The notes: generated by a model from the letters alone, not told the origin. 64,000 bases of DNA from Pseudomonadota bacterium (GCA_018821535.1 JAHJLV010000008.1:79185-143184); one strand, 5' to 3'. Shown: positions 1 to 9,301, counted from the stretch's first letter. A program made the numbers and translations.

Positions 1-1
1 G

Positions 2-259
2 CGTGTAAATAATGTAAAAAAACGAAATTATTTTGGAAAATACAGTGATCAAGCAAGGCAAGTGCTGGAAGCGTTATTAGAAAAATATGCAGCTCATGGA
101 ATAGTAGATATAGAAGATCCAAAAATCTTAGAACTTCCGCCATTTAATCGAATTGGAAGTAAAACTCAGATTAGACGTGAAATATTCGGTGGGCTTGAAA
201 AATATTCCGAAGCAATTACAGAACTAGAACAAGCACTTTATGAAGGTTTAAGTGCATAA
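2..259 (+). CDS. hsdR: Type I restriction endonuclease subunit R, C-terminal end (partial)
   Basis: Only the last 85 residues are in the window; the frame is open to the left edge, so the gene starts upstream. The tail matches the C-terminal helical region of HsdR subunits (a YADEGI-like stretch, then PFN, then a GG..KY..A...LE..LY ending), which docks HsdR on the HsdM/HsdS core. HsdR supplies the translocase and nuclease of type I restriction. It is followed after 33 bases by hsdM in the same direction, which supports the call. The motor and nuclease domains cannot be checked here. Confidence 0.8.
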   Translation, partial: RVNNVKKRNYFGKYSDQARQVLEALLEKYAAHGIVDIEDPKILELPPFNRIGSKTQIRREIFGGLEKYSEAITELEQALYEGLSA

Positions 260-292
260 TATATAATGATAATTTAAAGAAGAAAGATTAAA

Positions 293-2068
293 ATGAGTTT
301 AAGCAGCACTATAAAAAGTATTCAAGACATCATGCGAAAAGATGATGGAGTGGACGGAGATGCCCAGCGGATAGGACAGTTAACCTGGATGCTTTTTCTT
401 AAAGTTTTTGATCAAAAAGAAGAAGAGTGGGAAGATGATGCTGCGGACAAGAAAAAAAAATACAAATCACCCATTCCAGAAGAGTGTCGTTGGCGCAAGT
501 GGGCAAAGTATCTGCCAAGCAAAGACGGCAAACTTGCACCGCAAATACAAGCAAGTGAGTTGATTGACTATGTGAATAATAAAGTATTCCCTGGCCTTAA
601 GGAGTTGAATATTGAAGGGGCTTCCGAAAACATTGAGATAGCAAAAGCAAAAGTAGTGCGTGAGGTTTTTGTGGATTCGAATAATTATATGAAATCCGGC
701 ACATTAATGCTTGAGGTGATTGAAAAACTTGATGAAGCGATTGATTTCCATGATTTTAAAAATCGTCAGAACTTGGGGAATATGTATGAACAGATTTTAA
801 ATGATCTAAGGAGTGCGGGTAATGCGGGAGAATTTTATACACCCCGAGCAGTGACTCAGTTCATGACACAAATGGTCAACCCTCGTTTAGATAAACGGGA
901 AACCGTTCTTGATCCAGCTTGTGGCACCGGAGGATTCTTAACAGCCGTAATCGATCACTTCAATTCCCAGATAAATAAAAAGTCTGGAGCGGATGATAAA
1001 AAGGCGGTTGAAGTCTGTATTCACGGTATTGAAAAAAAACAACTGCCACACCTGCTCTGTACCACCAATATGATGCTTCATGGCATTGACGTGCCATCAC
1101 AGATTGAACACCGCAACACTCTATCAAAAGGCTGGAATGATTGGTCGAAAAATGATCAGGTAGATTGTGTGATTACGAATCCTCCTTTTGGTGGAATGGA
1201 AGAGGATGGAGTAGGGACTGATTTCCCCGCAGATGTCCGCACAAGGGAAACATCAGATATGTTTTTAACACTTATTGTCAAAAAATTGTTGAAAGACGGT
1301 GGGCGAGGGGCAATTGTATTACCAGATGGAAATCTTTTTGGTGAAGGAGTCAAAGCAAAGGTAAAACAGCTTTTGCTGGATGAGTGTAGTCTTCATACAA
1401 TTATTCGTCTTCCCAATGGTGTGTTTAATCCTTATACCGGCATTAAGACAAATTTACTTTTTTTTACCAAAGGAAAACCCACCGAAACAATTTGGTATTA
1501 TGAGCATCCCTATCCGTCGGGATATAAAAGCTATTCGAAAACAAAACCGCTAAAACTTGAAGAATTTCAGAGAGAGAAAGAATGGTGGGGCAAAGAGTCA
1601 AACGGTTTTGCAGACCGTGAAGAGAGTGAATTCGCCTGGAAAATTGATTTTAAGTCTCGTAAGCTTGTGGCTGAAGCAAAAGCAAAACCCTTTTGGGATA
1701 AAGCTGAAACACTGAATAATGAAGCTTCGGATCTGGAAAGTAATCTAAAAGAACTTCGAAAATCCATAAAAGGAACAAATGGGAAAACGGAGCGGGAGCA
1801 GGTGGATGAAGAGATTGAAATTCTTAAAAATAAGGCTGAGAAACTTCGGTTAAAAGCCAAGGACGAGCAAGCTTCCGGCGATCGAATTTTCTGGCCAATT
1901 TATAATCTTGATGAAAAGAATCCTAATACACCTGAATCAGAAATTCACGATCCGGACGAGTTGTTGTTAAAATTAAAAAAGGTTACAGAGCAGATTGTTG
2001 CGACTGAAGAACAATTGAAGCATGAGTTGGCTGCCGCCTTTGCACACCATTTCAGTGAGGAAGCATAA
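293..2068 (+). CDS. hsdM: Type I restriction-modification DNA methyltransferase subunit M
   Basis: Adenine-N6 methyltransferase of a type I R-M complex. The N-terminal helical HsdM domain (about residues 1-130) is followed by the SAM-binding domain: GEFYTPR near residue 180, DPACGTGGF near 206 (SAM motif I) and the catalytic NPPF near 295. Residues 440-560 form a charged, probably coiled-coil extension, making it somewhat longer (591 aa) than the common 500-520 aa. The stop codon shares its last base with the hsdS ATG, so M and S are translationally coupled. Confidence 0.96.
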   Translation: MSLSSTIKSIQDIMRKDDGVDGDAQRIGQLTWMLFLKVFDQKEEEWEDDAADKKKKYKSPIPEECRWRKWAKYLPSKDGKLAPQIQASELIDYVNNKVFPGLKELNIEGASENIEIAKAKVVREVFVDSNNYMKSGTLMLEVIEKLDEAIDFHDFKNRQNLGNMYEQILNDLRSAGNAGEFYTPRAVTQFMTQMVNPRLDKRETVLDPACGTGGFLTAVIDHFNSQINKKSGADDKKAVEVCIHGIEKKQLPHLLCTTNMMLHGIDVPSQIEHRNTLSKGWNDWSKNDQVDCVITNPPFGGMEEDGVGTDFPADVRTRETSDMFLTLIVKKLLKDGGRGAIVLPDGNLFGEGVKAKVKQLLLDECSLHTIIRLPNGVFNPYTGIKTNLLFFTKGKPTETIWYYEHPYPSGYKSYSKTKPLKLEEFQREKEWWGKESNGFADREESEFAWKIDFKSRKLVAEAKAKPFWDKAETLNNEASDLESNLKELRKSIKGTNGKTEREQVDEEIEILKNKAEKLRLKAKDEQASGDRIFWPIYNLDEKNPNTPESEIHDPDELLLKLKKVTEQIVATEEQLKHELAAAFAHHFSEEA

Positions 2069-4002
2069 TGAATCCTCAGACATTTTTAGATGAGCTCAGT
2101 GTTATCGCTAATGCTCCTGGTGGCGTGCAAAGACTGAGAGAGATGATTTTATTTCTCGGATTAAAAGGAAGACTCACAGAGCAATTGACAACGGATAGTT
2201 CCGCAGTGGAATTACTTGACGAAGTGAAGGCGTATAATTCGGAGCAATTGCGCCTAAGGGGAAAAAAAGTCAGAAGTCTTAGTGTAAAGTCAAAAATTTT
2301 TTTGACTTTGCCCCCGAATTGGGTGCAAGTAAAAAATATGGACCTTTTCAGTTTATTAAAAGGGAAAAATCCTAAAGATTTAAGTGAAACAAAAAAAAAG
2401 TATCCTTATCAAGATATCGAAGCATTAGATAGAGGAAACGTAAGAAGATTTACCAATGATGAAAAAGCCTTTAAATGTCATGATGAAGATATTCTTGTAG
2501 TTTGTGATGGTTCTCGAAGCGGGCTAATTTTACAGGGGAAATTTGGTGTAGTAGGATCAACTTTAGCAATCATTCAGACGCCCCCATTTATTCAACCTTT
2601 TGTGAAATTGATATTTCAACAAGGTTTCCAAAAACTTAATTCAAGTATGAAGGGCGCTGCAATTCCACATCTTGATACAAAAACCCTTTTAAATGGGGAA
2701 GTTGGGTTGCCTCCAATTGAAGAGCAAAAACGAATTGTTGCCAAAGTGGATCAACTTATGGCTTTGTGTGATCAACTTGAAGGGCAGCAACAGAAACGAT
2801 CGGTGCTCATAAAAAATGCTCGTACTTCAACCCTGGAGGCTTTAGCTAAAGCTCAAGGAGGGAATGAACTGTTTACTGCCTGGAAACGAGCGGAAGAAAA
2901 CATACCGAGGTTACTTGAACTCCCAGAGGATGTGGAGGAGTTGAAAAGTGCTATTAAGGACGTTGCCCTTAATGGAAATCTAATACCTATAGATAAAAAA
3001 TTAGTCTTTAATGGGGAAGATTTATTAAGACAAATTGAAAGCGCAAGAAAAGAATGGGAGGCTAATTCTGAAGGGCAAGAGCTTAAGGAAGCTCGAATAA
3101 TGATGAAAAAGCTCAAAAAACAGAAACTAAATTACCCTAAGGTAAAAATACCTGATCATTGGGTATGGGCATCATTTTTACAAATTTCGAAAGCTGTCGT
3201 GGATTGCCATAATAAAACAGCACCATATGTAGATTCTGGTATTCACCTGGTACGGACATCGGATATTCGTAATGGCTTTATGAATTTACAGTTTACAAAA
3301 AAAATTACGACAGAAACCTATGATTTTTGGGCCAGGCGAATGCCTCCTATTAGTGGGGATATTTTTTTTACAAGAGAAGCGCCAATGGGAGAGGCTGCAA
3401 TTGTACCTAAAGGAGCAACTGTCTGTTTGGGACAACGCACAATGCTAATAAGGCTTTTCCCCAATTTATTTGAAAAGAACTTCCTTATTTACGCAATTTA
3501 TAGCCCAAATTTTATTAAAAGAATGATGAAAGTTGCCGTTGGTGCAATGGTAAAACATCTAAGAGTTGGTGATGCGGAGAGTCTTATGGTTCCAGTTCCT
3601 CCGCTAATTGAACAAAAAAAAATTGTTGAAAAAATCCAGGCTCTCTTGTCCATTTGTGATATTTTGCAAAAAAAAATAAAGAAATCACGACAAATATCAA
3701 AACTATTAGCTCAATCGATGGTTGAGAGTATCACAGGTATATCCATGGAGAAACAAGAAAAAATGAAAGCACCAAAGACCGAATTGATCACCAAACTCAA
3801 ACTGGTGAAAAAGCCTGATACTAAAGACAATGCCCCCCTTAGCGCCATCTTGGCACAAAATAATGATGAACTTTCGGCCAAAGCACTTTGGAACCATTCA
3901 GGTTTGCCTATTGATGAATTTTATTATCAGCTTAAAATTGAAATGGTTAACAGCTGGATTGAAGAGCCAGAAAAGGCAGAAGTCAGAATTGTTGAGGCAT
4001 AA
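2068..4002 (+). CDS. hsdS: Type I restriction-modification specificity subunit S
   Basis: DNA-recognition subunit that gives HsdM and HsdR their target sequence. Two target-recognition domains are each closed by the conserved helix motif: PPIEEQKRIVAKVDQL near residue 216 and PPLIEQKKIVEKIQAL near 512. At 644 aa it is clearly longer than the usual 400-450 aa. The excess is an N-terminal helical segment (about 45 aa), a long central spacer and a roughly 85 aa C-terminal extension after the second spacer helix. Such extended HsdS forms are known, but the role of the tail is not clear from sequence. Confidence 0.95.
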   Translation: MNPQTFLDELSVIANAPGGVQRLREMILFLGLKGRLTEQLTTDSSAVELLDEVKAYNSEQLRLRGKKVRSLSVKSKIFLTLPPNWVQVKNMDLFSLLKGKNPKDLSETKKKYPYQDIEALDRGNVRRFTNDEKAFKCHDEDILVVCDGSRSGLILQGKFGVVGSTLAIIQTPPFIQPFVKLIFQQGFQKLNSSMKGAAIPHLDTKTLLNGEVGLPPIEEQKRIVAKVDQLMALCDQLEGQQQKRSVLIKNARTSTLEALAKAQGGNELFTAWKRAEENIPRLLELPEDVEELKSAIKDVALNGNLIPIDKKLVFNGEDLLRQIESARKEWEANSEGQELKEARIMMKKLKKQKLNYPKVKIPDHWVWASFLQISKAVVDCHNKTAPYVDSGIHLVRTSDIRNGFMNLQFTKKITTETYDFWARRMPPISGDIFFTREAPMGEAAIVPKGATVCLGQRTMLIRLFPNLFEKNFLIYAIYSPNFIKRMMKVAVGAMVKHLRVGDAESLMVPVPPLIEQKKIVEKIQALLSICDILQKKIKKSRQISKLLAQSMVESITGISMEKQEKMKAPKTELITKLKLVKKPDTKDNAPLSAILAQNNDELSAKALWNHSGLPIDEFYYQLKIEMVNSWIEEPEKAEVRIVEA

Positions 4003-4013
4003 ATCGAGGAATA

Positions 4014-5612
4014 ATGAGAATTAATAAACTGCATATAGGAGAGTTCCGGAACCTCAAAGATTTCAAAATTGATTTTATCTCAGAAGGCAACGATGCTGCT
4101 GGTAATATTATGCAGTTCAACAGCCATGCAATTATTGGTCAGAACGGTTCTGGTAAATCAAATCTCTTTGAAGCAATCATAACGATTTTTCGTGATTTGG
4201 ATTTGAAAAACAAGCCGGAGTTCACTTATAAACTCGAATATGAGGTGCGTGGTCACACAATTGAGGTGGAAGCGGAAAAGAGCGAAAATCCACTTGTTAA
4301 AGTAGATGGCAAGAAAAGTTCAGCCACAGCAATCAGTAAAGAAGAGAATGGCTTTCTTCCTAAAAATGTATTTGCATACTATTCTGGTAAAAATGACCGA
4401 ATAGAAGAGCTGTTTCATCGTCATCAAAAAAAATTCTATGATGATCTTCTGAGTGATGAAGACATACCATTACGTCGGCTCTTTCTCTGTCGAAATGTGC
4501 ACTCTCAGTTTGTTCTTCTGGCATATCTCATTGATAATGATGAAGAGGTGAAAAAAATTCTTTCTGATCTGGGCATTCTTAATTTGGAATCGGTTCTTTT
4601 CGTGCTGAAAAGACCCTACTGGTTTGGCAGCAATCCATCTGAAGCCATTCTTAAAAATGGAGATAACCGATTTTGGTATGCTCGTGGAAAAGTGCGGTAC
4701 TTCCTCGATAAACTCTGGGACTATGCAATTGCACCAATTGACAGTGAAGAGTCTCGTACGATTGACTTTCGTGATCGGAAAGAAAAATTTGAACTTCTTT
4801 ACCTCTTTCTTCAGGATGAAAAGGAACTCCATAGTCTGGCCAATGCTTTTGACGATAAGGATTCACCTGAGCCAACGCCAGTAACTTTTTTTAAGTATTT
4901 GGAAAGTACCTATATATCGGATTTGATTGATGAGGTAAGAATTAAGGTCAAGCATAAGCATACCCAAGGAGATATTTCATTTCGTGAACTCTCTGAAGGG
5001 GAGCAGCAGTTGTTAACTGTTCTTGGGCTTATGCGTCTTACCAAAGAGGAAGAAACTCTTTTTTTACTCGATGAGCCGGACACACACCTAAATCCAATCT
5101 GGAAGCTCCGATATTTTGAAGCAATAAAAAATGTGATTGGTGATAGTTCATCACAAATACTGGTTACCACCCACGATCCTTTGATGATTGGCAGTTTGAG
5201 GAAGGAGCAAGTACGTATTCTCATTAAAGAAGGTGGGTTAATTCGAGCTGAAGAGCCAATTGAAGATCCACAAGGTATGGGAGTTTCTGGGTTGCTTAAA
5301 AGTGATCTGTTCGGTTTGCGATCAACGGTTGATACGGAAACATTGCGGCGCATTGATAGACGAAATTATCTGTATGCCTTGGGTGAAGCCCGTTCTGAAA
5401 TTGATAATATAGAATTAACTCGACTAAGTGATGAACTCTCTGACCTTGGTTTTGCAAGTGATTTTAAAGATCCTTATTTTGATAAATTCATAAAGAAGAT
5501 GGCCCTCCACACAAAGTTTCACAAGCCAGAACTTACACCTGAAGAGCAAGAAGAACAGGATGCTATTGCCGATGGAATCATTGATGAAATTCTTAAGGAG
5601 ACAGATCAGTGA
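4014..5612 (+). CDS. ABC-type AAA ATPase, Septu PtuA-like
   Basis: A 532 aa RecF/SMC-like ATPase without a long coiled coil. Visible motifs: Walker A GQNGSGKS at residues 42-49, ABC signature LSEGEQQ near 325 and Walker B LFLLDEPDTH near 345. Directly downstream, with a 4-base overlap, is an HNH nuclease gene. ATPase plus HNH nuclease is the layout of the Septu defence system (PtuA/PtuB), in which the ATPase senses and gates the nuclease; by homology that is the likely job. It begins 11 bases after hsdS, so it is part of the hsd operon. RloA-like accessory ATPases of hsd loci are an alternative family name. Confidence 0.8.
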   Translation: MRINKLHIGEFRNLKDFKIDFISEGNDAAGNIMQFNSHAIIGQNGSGKSNLFEAIITIFRDLDLKNKPEFTYKLEYEVRGHTIEVEAEKSENPLVKVDGKKSSATAISKEENGFLPKNVFAYYSGKNDRIEELFHRHQKKFYDDLLSDEDIPLRRLFLCRNVHSQFVLLAYLIDNDEEVKKILSDLGILNLESVLFVLKRPYWFGSNPSEAILKNGDNRFWYARGKVRYFLDKLWDYAIAPIDSEESRTIDFRDRKEKFELLYLFLQDEKELHSLANAFDDKDSPEPTPVTFFKYLESTYISDLIDEVRIKVKHKHTQGDISFRELSEGEQQLLTVLGLMRLTKEEETLFLLDEPDTHLNPIWKLRYFEAIKNVIGDSSSQILVTTHDPLMIGSLRKEQVRILIKEGGLIRAEEPIEDPQGMGVSGLLKSDLFGLRSTVDTETLRRIDRRNYLYALGEARSEIDNIELTRLSDELSDLGFASDFKDPYFDKFIKKMALHTKFHKPELTPEEQEEQDAIADGIIDEILKETDQ

Positions 5613-6451
5613 TTTATATTGATTTTGAAGGCAAAACACCGGTTGATAATAACCTTCCGAACTGGAAACCCTGGTCTCAGGAAAAATGGAATGCATGGCT
5701 TGCAAAATCGGCTGAATTGCTTGCTGAACTTGAAAAATTGAGTGAAGTGGGTGATATAAAAGAAAGAAATGATTTTATTGATTCAAAAAGTGCACATTGG
5801 GGAAAACTCAAGCCTTGGCTGCAGGCTCTCTCTAAGGGAAAATGTTGGTTTTCAGAAGTAAGAGAACTGTATTCATATTATGATGTGGAGCATTTTCGTC
5901 CTAAAAAAGAGGCTATAGATATTAATGGTTTTAAACGTGATGGTTATTGGTGGCTCGCCTTTGATTATAGCAATTTTAGGCTTTGTGGAAATGTAGGTAA
6001 TAGAAAAAAGGGAGGATGGTTTCCACTTAAAGATACTTCATATTGCTCTACTTACGATCTTCAGTGTGAAGAATCTGAAGAATGTTATTTATTGGACCCA
6101 ACCGATCTAAATGATGTAGCCCTGATTGCATTTAATGAGGAAGGCAATGCAATAATTGTCCCTGATAATGAAATATCAGAATGGGATAAACAACGAGTGG
6201 AAGTATCTATAAAGAGACTTAAGCTAAATGAACATGAAGCGTTAACTGAAGAACGGAAAAAAATTTGGCAAAAGGTTAGCCAGGAAATTGATTTGTTTTT
6301 GAAAAGCAAATCACGATGCTCAAACGGTGGCAATCCAGCAGCTATGGGAAAAATGAAAGAACATGCTCGGAATATAAGAAAAATGTCTCGTTCTGAATCA
6401 GAGTTATCATCAGTTGCCAAGTGGTGTGTTTTGTTTAGAAATAATTGTTAG
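5609..6451 (+). CDS. HNH endonuclease, Septu PtuB-like (TIGR02646-type)
   Basis: A 280 aa nuclease partner of the preceding ATPase. The HNH core is seen as Cys79, the DVEHFRPK motif with His95, and SNFRLCGNVGNRKKG with Asn122/Asn131, the pattern of the TIGR02646/PtuB family. The ATPase stop codon lies inside its first codons, so the pair is translationally coupled and likely co-complexed. It is the last gene of the hsd operon; the sequence after it is AT-rich and noncoding. Family assignment is by motif recognition; the presence of a functional nuclease is inferred. Confidence 0.78.
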   Translation: MIYIDFEGKTPVDNNLPNWKPWSQEKWNAWLAKSAELLAELEKLSEVGDIKERNDFIDSKSAHWGKLKPWLQALSKGKCWFSEVRELYSYYDVEHFRPKKEAIDINGFKRDGYWWLAFDYSNFRLCGNVGNRKKGGWFPLKDTSYCSTYDLQCEESEECYLLDPTDLNDVALIAFNEEGNAIIVPDNEISEWDKQRVEVSIKRLKLNEHEALTEERKKIWQKVSQEIDLFLKSKSRCSNGGNPAAMGKMKEHARNIRKMSRSESELSSVAKWCVLFRNNC

Positions 6452-6803
6452 GGGGCAGACTATGTCAGAATATTGTGGTTGAGGGATTCAGTGAGACTTT
6501 TATGAGACTTTAGTGATACTTTTTTAATACTGGTGGGCGTCTTAAGGATTTTATTTTCTTTCATGGCGCTTTTTTTATGCATTTTTTTAATCCTGCGAAA
6601 ATTTATATATTTAAATCAAAATTTCACTTAATATTGCATTTTTACATTTTGAACTCTTTTTAATATCAGTATGTTAATTCAAATATAGTTTCCAAGTTCA
6701 TCTTCTGACAGTATTATTTACCTGATATTACTAAAGGCCCGTTTAACGTGGCTTTTCTAAAAAGACACAGCCTGTTAAAAAAATGAAGTTGGAAATATAT
6801 TTG
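6452..6803. other. AT-rich gap between defence operon and prophage; probable left phage end
   Basis: No gene is seen in these 352 bases. The stretch is strongly AT-rich with several T-runs. At 6491-6523 it carries three head-to-tail 11-base repeats. Because the defence operon ends at 6451 and the leftward phage accessory gene ends at 6804, the prophage left terminus should lie here, but no TG...CA end or target-site duplication could be fixed by eye. Confidence 0.5.
6491..6523. repeat. Three tandem 11-bp repeats (iteron-like)
   Basis: GTGAGACTTTT (6491-6501), ATGAGACTTTA (6502-6512) and GTGATACTTTT (6513-6523) follow each other without a gap, consensus RTGAKACTTTW. An 11-base period puts the three copies on one face of the helix, as expected for cooperative protein binding. 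They are placed where a transposase, recombinase or regulator binding array at a phage end could be. Function is inference only. Confidence 0.6.
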
Positions 6804-7784
6804 TTAAAATTTTTGCCAGTAGGCTATCAACTCAATGAACTTTTGCGAGTCTTGTCTGGGTGATCCAGTGGCCTGGATAGAAGCCGATTTTATTTTGTGT
6901 TTATCATATATGATAAACACATGCAGATCCATTTTTAGATCTTCTTTCTTTTTCATTGCGGTTTCAAGACTTTTAGAAATATATTCAATATCTGTCGGGG
7001 ATAATTCTGCGTCAGCCCAAAACTCTTTATCATCTTTTTTTAATTTAAATTCGATTGGCGTTTTTTCCATATTTATGGCAGCTATTGTGTAAGATGAGTC
7101 AAATATTCCGTTTTCTTGCTGAAATTTTGGCCTTCTTGGATACATCTTTTTCACAGCTTCAGCCTTCATCATATCTGCCCCAGGAAGCTGAATTTTATCT
7201 TCTTCATCTAATTTATTTACTAATTTCCGTATAGGGGCTTCAATATCTTTGCGATCAATCATATCCAGAGTTCTGTCATATATAGAGGAAATGCTTTGGA
7301 TGTATTCTTTTGAAAGGTTTTTTTCTTCGGCTGCGACAACCTCTTTATGTCTTAATTCTAAAGTCTTTGTATAGTTATAAGAGCCTGTTGCACAGGCTAT
7401 ACCCAAACACACCATTAAAGTTATTTGCTTGCCAGTAACTTTTTCCATGATTTTTTTTAATGCTTCATCTATATTTATGGTAAAAAATTGCGAACCTTCT
7501 TCAACTTTCACCTTGACAGTAATTAATTTTTTAAGGTCATGCAAGGGGATATTTGTTTCTATCACTTCTTTATAAATATCAATCACAGTATTCTGAAGGT
7601 CTATTACAAATTGGGCTCCTCTATAGTCAATACTTCCATCCCAGGAGTCTCCTTTGATCCGTATTTTTAAAGTCAGATTTTTTCCGATAATGATATCTTC
7701 TTGTGAAAGTTCATCCGTTAATGTTTTAACACCCGCATCCAGAAGTTCATCCCATGTTCTTATTGTGATCAAAACAGTCTCCAT
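6804..7784 (-). CDS. Unrecognised protein with one central membrane segment
   Basis: 326 aa, not recognised. Residues 1-115 form a mixed alpha/beta domain, residues about 120-136 are a hydrophobic segment (ITLMVCLGIACATG) that could span the membrane, and the remaining 190 residues are charged and helical followed by a beta-rich end. It is the last gene of the leftward repressor transcription unit and is more AT-rich than the phage core. That position is typical of genes expressed in the lysogen (lysogenic conversion, superinfection exclusion or defence), but nothing in the protein proves such a role. Confidence 0.7.
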   Translation of the reverse strand: METVLITIRTWDELLDAGVKTLTDELSQEDIIIGKNLTLKIRIKGDSWDGSIDYRGAQFVIDLQNTVIDIYKEVIETNIPLHDLKKLITVKVKVEEGSQFFTINIDEALKKIMEKVTGKQITLMVCLGIACATGSYNYTKTLELRHKEVVAAEEKNLSKEYIQSISSIYDRTLDMIDRKDIEAPIRKLVNKLDEEDKIQLPGADMMKAEAVKKMYPRRPKFQQENGIFDSSYTIAAINMEKTPIEFKLKKDDKEFWADAELSPTDIEYISKSLETAMKKKEDLKMDLHVFIIYDKHKIKSASIQATGSPRQDSQKFIELIAYWQKF

Positions 7785-7853
7785 ATTATATGGTTAAAAT
7801 CAATATTATAAAGTAATGCCACTATGTACTGGGCATGATTTTTATTATTATTT

Positions 7854-8411
7854 TTATGGTAGCTTCTTAAATTCCCTTTCATAAAATCCGAGGATTAATG
7901 CATCCTTATATTCCCTTTCGACTCTTGTCCCCAAACCATCATCATAAATTATTTTTTTAATACAATCTTTCATGTTCAGCTCAAAGACAATGAATCCATC
8001 AATTTTAGTGTCCGGCTCTAAACTGGTTGCAGGGAAATGGTTTTTAGTTTGAAAAGTATATGAACTCACCGGAATAGTGTATCCATTTTCAGTAACAACT
8101 TTAAACATCAAAGGGTTGACATTTATGACCTTATCTGAAGAATTCCACAACCAAACTCTGGTAACTTTACTGATTTTACCATTTTTTTTGTACACTTCGT
8201 AGTTATCAAAACCAATTTCTTCATCATCCTTTGATGAAATATGGGCGTAGTCCATTGCGATTAAACCTAAATTGTTCCCAATAACAAATTTTTTTGCCTG
8301 TTCAAGAGCTTCTTTATCTTTTCCGCTTTCCGCAGTTGTAGGCGTTATAGAAGCCAACAGTACAAATAGTGCAGCAAAAATTAATGTGATAAAAAACACT
8401 GTTTTTTTCAT
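7854..8411 (-). CDS. Unrecognised exported protein
   Basis: 185 aa with a clear Sec signal: MKK, a hydrophobic stretch FFITLIFAALFVLLASI and a small-residue region near residue 27 for cleavage. The mature part is about 155 aa of mixed strand and helix with no motif I recognise. No lipobox cysteine is seen, so it is predicted to be periplasmic or secreted. It lies between the membrane-segment gene and the PAS-like gene in the leftward prophage unit; an exported protein made during lysogeny could change the cell surface or block phage entry (inference). Confidence 0.75.
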   Translation of the reverse strand: MKKTVFFITLIFAALFVLLASITPTTAESGKDKEALEQAKKFVIGNNLGLIAMDYAHISSKDDEEIGFDNYEVYKKNGKISKVTRVWLWNSSDKVINVNPLMFKVVTENGYTIPVSSYTFQTKNHFPATSLEPDTKIDGFIVFELNMKDCIKKIIYDDGLGTRVEREYKDALILGFYEREFKKLP

Positions 8412-8454
8412 AACTCATCCTTTTTATGGTGTATATTATTATTCTTTATTGCCA

Positions 8455-8793
8455 TCATGCTATTCTCCCTTTGAATAATACAACATTATCCGGCAGGCGA
8501 TAGACGCCGATGAGGAAATGATCGTATATGGCGTATATCTGGCAAAGGCAGTGATGTCTCTGGCCGTCGTGGCTGAAATGTATTTCCTGACTGTGTGGAA
8601 TTTTTGTCAGTGCTTTTTCCAGGGCCTGGGTAAAAATTTTGCGGGCGCAGTCAGAGGCCATGTAATCAAAAATATTTTTGTGCATCTTCGCTGTTGGTTT
8701 GTGCCGGTAGGTGATGTGCCCGGTTTTGTCAATTGCGACAAACGCATCCGGAGGACGTCCGGAAGCATCAATCAGCTGCCTATGCGTTGCCAT
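8455..8793 (-). CDS. Small PAS-like protein downstream of the repressor
   Basis: 112 aa. The pattern PDAFVAIDKTGHITYRHK at residues 15-32 resembles the first strands of a PAS fold, and the end (IYAIYDHFLIGVYRLP) would fit the last strands; the match is weak. Its ATG lies inside the last codons of the repressor gene (14-base overlap in another frame), so it is translationally coupled to the repressor. A partner or modulator of the repressor is a reasonable guess but cannot be shown. Confidence 0.65.
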   Translation of the reverse strand: MATHRQLIDASGRPPDAFVAIDKTGHITYRHKPTAKMHKNIFDYMASDCARKIFTQALEKALTKIPHSQEIHFSHDGQRHHCLCQIYAIYDHFLIGVYRLPDNVVLFKGRIA

Positions 8794-9301
8794 CCTCAGT
8801 ACCGTTTTTGGCTGATTTTGAAGTTTTTTTTGATATTTCCTCCTGCATTATTTTAGCTGCATCATGGGTTGCTTTAAGGTAGTCACTTACCTTTTTATAT
8901 AGCTCATGGCTGGCATCCTCAATACCAAGTAAATGTTCATTATTTTCCAGACCTTTTTCAGGATCTTTGAACCGTTTTATGATGCCCTGATGCTCTATTA
9001 TAACCTTTGTGATATTTGAATTGCCAGTATCACGCGACGGCTCGTTTTTAGACAATGAATTATTCTCTATTTGTGATTTTGAAACATCATTATAAATAGG
9101 GCCGTCACCATCAATCAACCAGTTTAAATTCACATTTAATGATTTTATTGTCTTTAAATAAATATCAAATGGGATTGAACCTGTTTTTTTTCTATTTGCA
9201 AGTGCACTAGGCTTCATACCAATGGCTTCTGCAACTTCAGCATCGGTTTTTACATTAAGAATTAACTTCATTCTTTCTAAAGTATTTTCAAAATTATTCA
9301 C
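8780..9301 (-). CDS. Phage CI-type repressor
   Basis: 173 aa. The N-terminal 70 residues are the CI repressor helix-turn-helix domain (AEAIGMKPSALANRKKTGSIP at about residues 24-44, ending NLNWLIDGDGP). The C-terminal half is charged and helical; the Ala-Gly/Ser-Lys protease domain of LexA-like repressors is absent, so induction by RecA-stimulated self-cleavage is not expected. It is transcribed leftward, divergent from the early genes, across a region with palindromes that should be its operators. Confidence 0.88.
   Translation of the reverse strand: MNNFENTLERMKLILNVKTDAEVAEAIGMKPSALANRKKTGSIPFDIYLKTIKSLNVNLNWLIDGDGPIYNDVSKSQIENNSLSKNEPSRDTGNSNITKVIIEHQGIIKRFKDPEKGLENNEHLLGIEDASHELYKKVSDYLKATHDAAKIMQEEISKKTSKSAKNGTEDGNA

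Noticed and set aside
8780..9301. SOS-cleavable LexA-like repressor
   Set aside because: The C-terminal half lacks the Ala-Gly cleavage site and Ser/Lys protease motifs.
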